Below, in pieces: positions 9,327-15,128 of a stretch of 64,000 bases of DNA. The first letter of the stretch is position 1. Each line of letters opens with the position of its first letter. Position numbers and translations under genes: made by a program. Source of the DNA: Ignavibacteriota bacterium (GTDB lineage Bacteria > Bacteroidota > Ignavibacteria > UBA10030 > SZUA-254). The DNA is taken from assembly GCA_025358305.1 (NCBI GenBank), contig JANYJZ010000005.1, positions 62,001-126,000 of the forward strand, given 5' to 3'. Under the pieces are notes generated by a model. That model searched no databases. It was not told where the DNA came from and worked only from the letters and a program-made list of their open reading frames with translations.

Positions 9327-10433
9327 GTGAAGACACTGACTCTTTGTAGCCTGCTTCTCATGATTCTTCCGAGCGCATACGCGCAGGACCGCACTGCTCC
9401 CGCTTCCGGTGGCAAACATTCTACGATCTCGATTATTGCGCGCGATTCCGCGACGGGCGACATAGGCATCGTCGTCCGATCGGGCATCCTCGCCGCAGGG
9501 TCGATCGTCCCGTGGGCCAAGGCCGGCGTCGGCGGGGTCGCAACGCAGGGTGCTGCGAACACGCAGTGGGGAGAGGGGGCACTCGGACTCCTCGCGCAGG
9601 GGTTTCATGCCCGTGAAACGCTCGATAGCTTGGTCCACCTCGATCCCGGATCAGCCTACCGGCAAGGAGCGATCCTTGACGCGGCCGGGAACGCTGCGGC
9701 ATATACGGGACCTCGATGCGAACAATACGCAGGGCAATATTCGGGAACCAGCTTTAGTGTCATCGGCAATCTTCTTACAGATGAATCGGTTATCACCGTT
9801 GTCGCAAGAACGTTCGAGGCTTCTCACGGCGATTTGGCCGATCGCCTCCTTGCGGCGATGGATGCAGGCGAACGGCGCTCAGGGGAAAAAGGTCCACACC
9901 GGTCCGCAGCGATCCTCGTCGTACGAAAGGAGGGGGGATACGGAGGATTGAACGACCGCTTCATCGACCTTCGCGTCGACGATGATTCCCTCCCCTTGGT
10001 GGCTCTCCGCCGGCTCTACGGCATTTGGGCTCAGGAATATCTCTTCGAAGCGCGGCTCCGCTCCGTCGATGCCCTGCGCCGGGACAGGAACTTCTCCGGT
10101 GCGGAACAGGAGATGCAACGTCTCGTCGGGAGCATGAACGCCGTGCTCCGGGACCATCCCGACGACCCGGACGTCCTTAGCCAGGTCGCCCGGACGCTCG
10201 CCACGAACAACCTTGATCTGGAACGCGCCCTGGAGCTCGCCAAGAGGGCTATAAAGCTCGCCCCGGGCAAACTCACGCATCTTGATACACTCGCGGAGTG
10301 CCATCTCGCGCTCGGTCATTTTGACGAGGCTATCGCCATTGAATCGGAACTCGTGACGCGGGACCCCTCGAACGACACATTCTGGAAGCAGTTGCAGAAA
10401 TGTAAGGACGCCAAAGCGAAAGCCGGCCGCTAG
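9327..10433 (+). CDS. Secreted DUF1028 (Ntn-hydrolase-like) protein with C-terminal TPR
   Basis: The track starts at TTG 9297 inside the previous stop. I prefer GTG 9327: it has a GGAG sequence about ten bases upstream and gives a clean signal peptide ending AYAQD. Residues about 30-235 match the DUF1028 family (HSTISIIARDSATGDIGI, GIWAQEYLFEARL), which has an Ntn-hydrolase-type fold; its substrate is not established. The last ~110 residues form TPR-like helices (LERALELAKRAIKLAPGK, HLDTLAECHLALGHFDEAI). It is the last gene of the envelope operon and is followed by an intrinsic terminator. Confidence 0.8.
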   Translation: MKTLTLCSLLLMILPSAYAQDRTAPASGGKHSTISIIARDSATGDIGIVVRSGILAAGSIVPWAKAGVGGVATQGAANTQWGEGALGLLAQGFHARETLDSLVHLDPGSAYRQGAILDAAGNAAAYTGPRCEQYAGQYSGTSFSVIGNLLTDESVITVVARTFEASHGDLADRLLAAMDAGERRSGEKGPHRSAAILVVRKEGGYGGLNDRFIDLRVDDDSLPLVALRRLYGIWAQEYLFEARLRSVDALRRDRNFSGAEQEMQRLVGSMNAVLRDHPDDPDVLSQVARTLATNNLDLERALELAKRAIKLAPGKLTHLDTLAECHLALGHFDEAIAIESELVTRDPSNDTFWKQLQKCKDAKAKAGR

Positions 10434-10488
10434 GCCCTCTGACGTCTTCGGCTCGAGCAAGACCATCCGCGATGTTCTTTCGCAATAC

Positions 10489-10514
10489 GACCGCAGAAAT
10501 GCGGTCTTTTTTTT
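10489..10514 (+). terminator. Intrinsic terminator of the envelope operon
   Basis: Perfect 7-bp stem (GACCGCA / TGCGGTC) closed by a GAAA tetraloop and followed by eight T residues, 56 bp after the DUF1028 stop. This is a textbook rho-independent terminator on the + strand. Confidence 0.9.
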
Positions 10515-10615
10515 GTCCCCAGGCGCGCTGGCGCATTCCACTGCAAAAAACGGATGAGGCCACGGTGGCCGTCAGGGCTCGGGCAGAATGCTCAGATCTT
10601 GGGGGATGGGGAGGT

Positions 10616-10909
10616 CTAGAGGATATCGGTGCTGTTCAGCCAGAGCTGAATTGCCTGGAGGAATCGCTCGCGCCAGACGCGGGCTTCGCCCGCCAGTTTG
10701 GCGGCAAGGGGGGCAAAAAAATGCGTGCCCCGGGCGATTGTACCAAGGGGAGGCGACTCGGTGACAATGTGGGTGCCCAGGGCACGCGAATGGTGTTGCG
10801 ACATGAGCGGTGAAGCATTCTGTGAGCCCAGCTGTCGGATCAGGGGGAGGCGACCTGATGGCGACGTGGGGGCCGGGCTCACAAGATGCGATTCACGTGT
10901 CATGACCAT
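10616..10909 (-). CDS. Doubtful small ORF downstream of a receiver-domain gene
   Basis: 97 codons from the ATG at 10909, or 95 from a second ATG at 10903 that has GAGAGG eight bases upstream. It begins directly after the stop of the stand-alone receiver gene, so it could be translationally coupled. The product has two loosely similar ~30-residue segments (HLVSPAPTSPSG and ALGTHIVTESPPLG) and a helical tail rich in Leu and Ala. I do not recognise a family. The same 400-bp stretch shows no other gene, so this is either a fast-evolving small protein or non-coding DNA with an imperfect repeat. Confidence 0.3.
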   Translation of the reverse strand: MVMTRESHLVSPAPTSPSGRLPLIRQLGSQNASPLMSQHHSRALGTHIVTESPPLGTIARGTHFFAPLAAKLAGEARVWRERFLQAIQLWLNSTDIL

Positions 10910-10915
10910 GACCTC

Positions 10916-11335
10916 TCAGTGCTCGTCCAGGCCGTTCGGTACGTCGAATGGAAAATCTTGGTTCATCGCCATCCTACCGAGGACCTGTGTGATCTTCTCA
11001 AAATCCCTTGATTTATCAAAAAAGTAGTCTGCGCCGGCTTCGACGCACTCCTTCCGGATCTGCACGAACGGAAAGTTCGTGAACATGATCGCGATCGGCG
11101 AGGGGTGCAGTTTCTTGAGCTCCCTCAACAGGTCGATCCCGCTGCCGCCCGGCATCTGGACATCAAGGATGACGACGTCGGGTCTCAGGGTAAGGATCGC
11201 AGCGCTCGCGTCCACGCTGTTCGGGGCATGACCGACGATGGTCACGTTTTGTAGATCGCTCAGCATCGTCATGATCCGAGCCCGGACGATCAGAGAGTCG
11301 TCCACGATGAATACGGTGATCGCTGTTGTCCTCAT
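10916..11335 (-). CDS. Stand-alone response-regulator receiver protein
   Basis: The ORF extends to 11434, but receiver homology starts at MRTTAITVFIVDDS, so I take the ATG at 11335 (139 aa); a TTG at 11347 with GGGGAAG upstream is an alternative. The acidic pocket (VDD, residues 11-13), phospho-acceptor Asp58 (VVILDVQMPGGSG), the switch Thr (MFTNF) and the conserved Lys (FFDKS) are all present. There is no output domain, so it is a CheY-like signalling module. It lies just downstream of a NarL-type kinase/regulator pair on the same strand, which suggests the same phosphorelay, although a 147-bp gap separates it from the regulator. Confidence 0.85.
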   Translation of the reverse strand: MRTTAITVFIVDDSLIVRARIMTMLSDLQNVTIVGHAPNSVDASAAILTLRPDVVILDVQMPGGSGIDLLRELKKLHPSPIAIMFTNFPFVQIRKECVEAGADYFFDKSRDFEKITQVLGRMAMNQDFPFDVPNGLDEH

Positions 11336-11418
11336 CTGGGTTGTCAATGGGCTTCCCCGCCTGCAGTATGGTACGAATTCGGCGGTTTGAAGAACATAGG
11401 ACGCGTGCGGATTTTTAC

Positions 11419-11457
11419 GTAGGATATCGCCCAACCGGGTGTCGGTGTTTGTCCTAC
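11419..11457. promoter_or_regulatory. Inverted repeat GTAGGA-N27-TCCTAC upstream of receiver gene
   Basis: Six-base arms GTAGGA (11419-11424) and TCCTAC (11452-11457), spaced 33 bp start to start, roughly three helical turns. They sit between the stop of the NarL-type regulator and the start of the receiver gene. It may be a binding site for the adjacent LuxR-type regulator, or an RNA stem. The significance is inferred from position only. Confidence 0.35.
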
Positions 11458-11482
11458 AAGGGGGGACGAACGAACGCTGGGG

Positions 11483-12124
11483 TCAGTTCGTCAGCTGGTT
11501 ATTCACGGCGTAGCGAATGAGTTCGGCGGTCGTCGAGCATTTCATCTTCTCCAGGATCCGGGTCCGGTACGTGCTGATGGTCTTCACGCTCAGGGAAAGC
11601 TCCGCGGCGGCTTCGGAGACCGATCTCCCCTTGGCGATAAGGAGGAGCACCTGGAATTCACGGTCGGAAAGGAGCTCGTGGGGGAGCCGCTTCCGGTCGG
11701 CCGACAGATCGTCAATGATGAGCTCGCTCAACGAGGCACTGAGGTACTTCCGCCCGGCCAGGATCGTGTGCACCGCATCGACGATCTCGTCCGACGGCGA
11801 GTCCTTGTTGAGGTATCCCGAGGCGCCGAGCCGCAGGACCCGGACCGCGAACTGCTCTTCGGGGTGCATCGTCAGGATCAGGACCGGGAGCTCGGGGTAG
11901 AGCCGCTTGATGTCCGACAGGGTGTCGAGACCGCTCTTCCCGGGGAGATTGATGTCGAGGATGACGAGATGAAAGGAGTGTTGCGAGAGGAATTCCATCG
12001 CCTCCGCCGCAGTGCCCGCCTCGCCGGTGACGGAGAGGCCCGCGGTCTCGTCGATGATGCGCTTGAGCCCCTGGCGCACGATGACGTGGTCGTCGACGAT
12101 GAGGATGTGCTTAGCTGCCTTCAT
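11483..12124 (-). CDS. NarL/FixJ-family response regulator
   Basis: The track ORF reaches 12283, but its first 53 residues are a shadow of the kinase gene. The receiver domain begins at MKAAKHILIVDDHVIV, ATG 12124 (213 aa). Asp11/Asp12 and phospho-acceptor Asp57 (HLVILDINLPGKSG) are visible. The C-terminus is a LuxR-type helix-turn-helix (LSDREFQVLLLIAKGRS, LSLSVKTISTYRTRILEKM). It overlaps the kinase stop by 14 bp, so kinase and regulator are translationally coupled and almost certainly cognate. Target genes are unknown; the inverted repeat just downstream is a candidate site. Confidence 0.93.
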   Translation of the reverse strand: MKAAKHILIVDDHVIVRQGLKRIIDETAGLSVTGEAGTAAEAMEFLSQHSFHLVILDINLPGKSGLDTLSDIKRLYPELPVLILTMHPEEQFAVRVLRLGASGYLNKDSPSDEIVDAVHTILAGRKYLSASLSELIIDDLSADRKRLPHELLSDREFQVLLLIAKGRSVSEAAAELSLSVKTISTYRTRILEKMKCSTTAELIRYAVNNQLTN

Positions 12125-13424
12125 GCGGCTTCTCCAGAGGTAAGACGATGCGCGCGGTCGTCCCCGCGCCGGGTGTTCCCGTGATCTCGACGGTCCCGCC
12201 GAACTGCGATGCGCGCTCCCTGATGCCGAGGATGCCGAACGATTTGAGCACGGCGAGGTTGTCCCGTGAAATCCCCTTCCCATTATCGATGACTTCGAGA
12301 ACGACGGAGCCGCTCTCCTGGATGAGGAGGATGCGCACCTTTGTTGCGTGCGCGTGCCGGGCGACGTTCGTCAGCGCTTCCTGGAGGATGCGGAAGACGG
12401 CCGTTGACCGCTGGTCGTCGAGGACGACGGCCTCCGGCCGGAAGGTCACGCTGCATGTGATGCCGGTATGGTGCTCGAACTCCTGCGCCTGCCACTCGAT
12501 GGCGGCCTGGATGCCGAGATTGTCGAGGACGCCCGGGCGGAGTTCCGTGGCGATCCTGCGGATCGATTTGATCGCGGAGTCGATAAGTTGCGTCATTTCC
12601 TGCGTCTTCTCGGCGAACATCGGCACGCCTGCCGGCAGTTTCTTCTCCAGCCAGGAGACATCCATCTTGAGTCCGGTCATCGCCTGGCCGAGCTCGTCGT
12701 GGATCTCGCGCGCGATACGGGTACGCTCCTCTTCCCGTGCGGATTCGACGTACGCGGCAAGCTTCCGGAGTTCGGCCTGCGATTGAAGGATCTGCTGTTC
12801 CGCGTGCTTCCTTCCACTGATGTCCTGCATCGAGCCGACCATGCGGTGTGCGACGGCCGCCGGGTCGCGGATGACGAACCCGCGGTCGAGGATGTAGGCG
12901 AACGTGCCGTCGGCCCGCTCGTAGCGGTACTCGTCCGACCATGTGCTTCCCCCGGTGTCGATGAGGCGGTGAATGCCGGCGATGATGCGCTCCTTGTCCT
13001 GGGGATGGAGATGCGTATACCAGCCAGTGATGTCGGGCGGTACATTGATCCTGTCGTGGCCGAAGAGCGTATAATAGTTCTGATTCCACCAGAGTGCGTT
13101 CGTGTCGAGGTTCCAGTCCCATACGACGTCGTTCGTTGCGTCGGAGACCAGCTGAAGACGTTCCTGGCTCTCCACGATCGTGCGGGAAAAAAGTTCCCGT
13201 TCGGTCGAATACCGGCGGATAAGAACGAACAGGAGCGTGCCTGTGAAGGCGACGTAGAGCCATCCCTTCAAGGTCTGCATATGCGACAGGACGACCGGGT
13301 CGCTGACGACCGATTCGAGGATGTTGTCCGACAGGAGGATCCAGAGGGCGCCGACGATCATGTAGATGAGAACGATCCTGAGAGCGGGAAGTCGCGGGCT
13401 GTCGCTGTGTGTTTCGTGGGTCAT
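12111..13424 (-). CDS. Membrane sensor histidine kinase, PAS and HisKA_3 type
   Basis: 437 residues. Two hydrophobic segments (about 15-37 and 53-72) bracket a very short external loop. A PAS domain with PAC motif spans about 85-205 (WNLDTNALWWNQNYYTLFG, ADGTFAYILDRGFVI). HisKA_3 dimerisation follows, with phospho-acceptor His242 (IAREIHDELGQAM). The HATPase domain has an N box (ALTNVARHA), a G1 box (DNGKGI) and a G2-like GILGIRERA. This is the NarX/DegS-like class that pairs with NarL-type regulators, here the overlapping downstream gene. The sensed signal is unknown; the PAS domain suggests a cytoplasmic cue. Confidence 0.93.
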   Translation of the reverse strand: MTHETHSDSPRLPALRIVLIYMIVGALWILLSDNILESVVSDPVVLSHMQTLKGWLYVAFTGTLLFVLIRRYSTERELFSRTIVESQERLQLVSDATNDVVWDWNLDTNALWWNQNYYTLFGHDRINVPPDITGWYTHLHPQDKERIIAGIHRLIDTGGSTWSDEYRYERADGTFAYILDRGFVIRDPAAVAHRMVGSMQDISGRKHAEQQILQSQAELRKLAAYVESAREEERTRIAREIHDELGQAMTGLKMDVSWLEKKLPAGVPMFAEKTQEMTQLIDSAIKSIRRIATELRPGVLDNLGIQAAIEWQAQEFEHHTGITCSVTFRPEAVVLDDQRSTAVFRILQEALTNVARHAHATKVRILLIQESGSVVLEVIDNGKGISRDNLAVLKSFGILGIRERASQFGGTVEITGTPGAGTTARIVLPLEKPHEGS

Positions 13425-13602
13425 GGTTTCTCATCATCACCGCATTGTCGACGGAGGGGAATCGCACCGAGCCGGCACATCGTCAACGCGAACGACCGAT
13501 GTGCTGGGAATTCAGGATCGGTGCATCCTTGATTCGTGTCACAGAGTACACTTCGGAGTGATGTGGGGAGGCCTCATTCCCACGCGGCCATTCCGATGCA
13601 TG

Positions 13603-13631
13603 AATGTACGATATGCCTCCATGAAAGGCAA
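13603..13631 (-). promoter_or_regulatory. Putative promoter of the sensor kinase operon
   Basis: On the minus strand TTGCCT and TACATT are separated by exactly 17 bp, the same spacing as other promoters in this window. It is about 170 bp upstream of the kinase ATG. Confidence 0.4.
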
Positions 13632-13641
13632 TACGTACGCC

Positions 13642-13673
13642 TCAGAACGCCTCCACATCAGAACGCCTCCACC
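13642..13673 (+). repeat. Two-copy 16-bp tandem repeat
   Basis: TCAGAACGCCTCCACA is followed directly by TCAGAACGCCTCCACC (15 of 16 identical). It is non-coding and of unknown role. Confidence 0.6.
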
Positions 13674-13754
13674 CTCCAGAAAAGGGTCCGTCCGGCGTAC
13701 TTTTTCCATCCGCGGCCAAGGAAGTTGGCTTCGGGAACGATAATTTTCGCCGTT

Positions 13755-13786
13755 GAGTTGCAACTCTACGCATTAATTGCTACATT
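13755..13786 (+). promoter_or_regulatory. Putative tRNA-Ser promoter with overlapping palindrome
   Basis: TTGCAA (13758-13763), 17 bp, TACATT (13781-13786), upstream of the tRNA at 13900. The -35 element lies inside a perfect 12-bp palindrome GAGTTGCAACTC (13755-13766), which could be an operator. Confidence 0.4.
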
Positions 13787-13899
13787 ATCGCCGTAATCGC
13801 CCGCTTATGGCGGATCTCTCACGACCGGGTATCGCTCGGTGCGCGAAAGACCCGATCGTGCGGGGCTTCTGAGAGTCCGAATTCCTTTCTCTGTCGTTC

Positions 13900-13989
13900 G
13901 GAGAGGTGGGTGAGCGGCTTAAACCAGCGGTTTGCTAAACCGCCATACGGGGTTAACCTGTATCGAGAGTTCAAATCTCTCCCTCTCCG
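13900..13989 (+). tRNA. tRNA-Ser (anticodon GCU)
   Basis: A 90-nt class II tRNA. The acceptor arms GGAGAGG and CCTCTCC pair, followed by discriminator G. The anticodon stem GCGGT/ACCGC encloses loop TTGCTAA, giving anticodon GCU, which reads AGC and AGU. A long variable arm (ATACGGG...CCTGTAT) is typical of tRNA-Ser. The T arm is GAGAG-TTCAAAT-CTCTC. The 3' CCA is not encoded. Confidence 0.96.
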
Positions 13990-14061
13990 CAAGTACGCTT
14001 CACACAGGAGATCCGACCGTGTGCATCATGCGCTTCTAGAGGACATCGCGTGATGACGGTA

Positions 14062-14090
14062 TTGCGGTTGAACCGCCGGCGCAATATAAT
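14062..14090 (+). promoter_or_regulatory. Promoter of the small-ORF unit, with inverted repeat
   Basis: TTGCGG (14062-14067), 17 bp, TATAAT (14085-14090), a consensus -10. A perfect inverted repeat GCGGTT-G-AACCGC (14064-14076) overlaps the -35 element and spacer and would suit a repressor site. The predicted transcription start is near 14097. Confidence 0.55.
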
Positions 14091-14153
14091 ACAGAAGAAT
14101 CGGCAGGAAGGTGCAGTGTTGTGTCGGCGGGAGGGCCTGTACCGACGGTGGAA

Positions 14154-14228
14154 ATGTGCATTTCTGAACTCTGTGGTAGTTGTGCGGGCGTGTCTTTCAC
14201 TGGAGGCATACATGAGTTCCGCAGATGA
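14154..14228 (+). CDS. Possible 24-codon cysteine-rich leader peptide
   Basis: The first small reading frame after the predicted start site. ATG 14154 is preceded by GGTGGA at close spacing, and an in-frame GTG at 14121 would extend it. The product contains Cys2, Cys7 and Cys10 (MCISELCGSC). It overlaps the next small ORF in another frame. No family is recognised, and it could easily be fortuitous. Confidence 0.2.
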   Translation: MCISELCGSCAGVSFTGGIHEFRR

Positions 14229-14328
14229 CAGTCTCATCGTTTTCGAATATCCTGCATCCCCTTTTCAACCGCGATCGACTGACGCGGTGACATCCTGCGT
14301 ACGGCTCGCTCGCACAGCTACAATGTGA
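14212..14328 (+). CDS. Possible 38-residue small protein
   Basis: ATG 14212 is preceded by TGGAGG at six-base spacing, a strong ribosome-binding site. The product (starting MSSADDSLIVFEYP) has no recognised family, signal peptide or membrane segment. Support comes from the ribosome-binding site and its place between a consensus promoter and a better-supported small gene; nothing in the sequence composition is decisive. Confidence 0.3.
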   Translation: MSSADDSLIVFEYPASPFQPRSTDAVTSCVRLARTATM

Positions 14329-14333
14329 AGCAT

Positions 14334-14361
14334 GACAGGGCCGCCGCACGGCGGACCTGTC
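14334..14361 (+). promoter_or_regulatory. Strong stem-loop between small ORFs
   Basis: GACAGG-g-CCGCC-GCAC-GGCGG-a-CCTGTC: eleven pairs with one mismatch and a four-base loop. There is no clear T-run after it, so it is more likely a processing, stability or translation-control element than a terminator. The next gene's ribosome-binding site follows about 20 bases later. Confidence 0.5.
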
Positions 14362-14392
14362 AAGGCGTTGCATCTTTATTCCGGAGGCGTTC

Positions 14393-14617
14393 ATGCAGAA
14401 TCGTACAACCCGCTCCACGCGTAAGATCGAGGATGATATCGCGAAGTTGCCCGTGAGCAGGCAGCGGAAATATCAACTCCGGAAGCGGGCATGCTCGCTC
14501 TGCATCATCTGTGGTCAGGAAAGCTACTCGGACACCTCGTTTTGTCTCAATCACAATCTCAAGCGCGGGATCGTCCGGCCCGGACGCAACGGGCACAGGC
14601 GGGTCTCGGTCGGCTGA
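14393..14617 (+). CDS. Small zinc-ribbon-like protein (74 aa)
   Basis: ATG 14393 has CCGGAGG six bases upstream. The protein is basic, with a helical N-half (RKIEDDIAKLPVSRQRKYQLR) and a cysteine/histidine cluster CSLCIICG...FCLNHNLKRG, which fits a small metal-binding knuckle. The tail is Arg/Gly-rich. Short basic proteins of this general layout are often uncharacterised; nucleic-acid binding is a reasonable guess, but not shown. It is the most convincing gene of the small-ORF unit between the promoter at 14062 and the terminator at 14805. Confidence 0.6.
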   Translation: MQNRTTRSTRKIEDDIAKLPVSRQRKYQLRKRACSLCIICGQESYSDTSFCLNHNLKRGIVRPGRNGHRRVSVG

Positions 14618-14675
14618 GGACGAAGGGAACGGCGGTCATTCGCCGCGTCACGTTCTCCCTGGGAGGTGCCTCACG

Positions 14676-14768
14676 ATGGTGAACATCCGTTACTTCCTTC
14701 CCGCACCCGCCCGCTGCCACTGCCGATCGTGGATTGATGGAGAGTGTGCCAAGCTGAGCTTGGCATGA
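14676..14768 (+). CDS. Possible 30-residue cysteine-containing peptide
   Basis: ATG 14676 follows GGGAGG with a nine-base gap. The product contains CHC and a further Cys (ARCHCRSWIDGEC). It is the last reading frame before the terminator at 14805. It is supported only by its ribosome-binding site and position. Confidence 0.25.
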   Translation: MVNIRYFLPAPARCHCRSWIDGECAKLSLA

Positions 14769-14804
14769 GGGTTCATCGTTCCACGACATACTCTCTCTCT
14801 TGGA

Positions 14805-14836
14805 AAAGGCCCCAACCGGGGCCTTTATTTTTTTTT
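14805..14836 (+). terminator. Intrinsic terminator of the small-ORF unit
   Basis: Perfect 9-bp stem AAAGGCCCC / GGGGCCTTT with loop AACC, then ATTTTTTTTT. A very strong rho-independent terminator. Confidence 0.93.
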
Positions 14837-14888
14837 GGGCCGCGAATGCGGACACTTTCAGGGAAACCCCGGAATTTCCCCATGCGGG

Positions 14889-14917
14889 TTGCATTTCAGG
14901 GCGGTGCTTCTTATATT
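14889..14917 (+). promoter_or_regulatory. Promoter for the structured RNA upstream of gltX
   Basis: TTGCAT (14889-14894), 17 bp, TATATT (14912-14917). The predicted start is near 14924. The -10 lies in the loop of an imperfect stem GGTGCTTCTT / AAGAA(A)GCACC (14903-14935). Confidence 0.55.
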
Positions 14918-14923
14918 TCAGGC

Positions 14924-15117
14924 GAAGAAAGCACCCGCGCCGATCTGAATGTCACTCACGACGGCTCACGGTTCGAAGGGAAGCACGCCCGCGGCGGCGA
15001 TGTGAGAGCATCCCGGTCGATCATTGGTTTCGTCGTGGTCTCCTCGGCTCGCCTGTGTTCAACATTCGGAATCCACGAATGGCCATCCCCTGACTTCGGG
15101 GATTTTTTATTTATTTT
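14924..15117 (+). ncRNA. Candidate structured RNA or gltX leader (~190 nt)
   Basis: The region runs from the predicted start to the terminator at 15085-15117 and has no credible ORF. Nested complementary arms can be read by eye: TCTGAATGT (14944-14952) with ACATTCGGA (15062-15070, one G-U), CACGACG (14957-14963) with CGTCGTG (15031-15037), and CTCAC (14965-14969) with GTGAG (15002-15006). Together these form one long hairpin with internal loops. Length and shape would suit either a free RNA of the 6S kind or a transcription-attenuating leader of gltX. I do not see the T-box consensus or the SRP RNA core. The class is undecided. Confidence 0.4.
15085..15117 (+). terminator. Terminator immediately upstream of gltX
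   Basis: ATCCCC-TGACTTC-GGGGAT followed by TTTTTATTTATTTT. It ends only 11 bases before the gltX ATG, leaving no room for a normal ribosome-binding site. It either ends the upstream small RNA or acts as an attenuator for gltX. Confidence 0.75.
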
Positions 15118-15128
15118 CATGAAGCGCT

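Larger units (their letters stand above)
13425..13899. other. Intergenic region between kinase gene and tRNA-Ser
   Basis: I see no convincing coding sequence. On the minus strand TTGCCT (13631-13626), 17 bp, TACATT (13608-13603) could drive the kinase operon, leaving a leader of about 170 nt. A 16-bp near-perfect tandem duplication (TCAGAACGCCTCCAC) occupies 13642-13673. A plus-strand promoter for the tRNA lies at 13758-13786. Confidence 0.5.

Noticed and set aside
11336-11434. N-terminal extension of the receiver protein in the ORF track
   Set aside because: No receiver homology before MRTTAITVFIVDD; the stretch carries an inverted repeat instead.
12125-12283. N-terminal extension of the NarL-type regulator in the ORF track
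   Set aside because: The extra 53 residues overlap the kinase gene in another frame and lack homology; ATG 12124 fits the receiver domain.
12283-13467. 394-codon minus-strand ORF in another frame of the histidine kinase
   Set aside because: Arg/His-rich shadow of the kinase; the kinase frame carries all catalytic boxes.
14924-15117. T-box riboswitch before gltX
   Set aside because: No T-box bulge consensus or antiterminator pairing with the terminator arm could be found, so I leave the class open.
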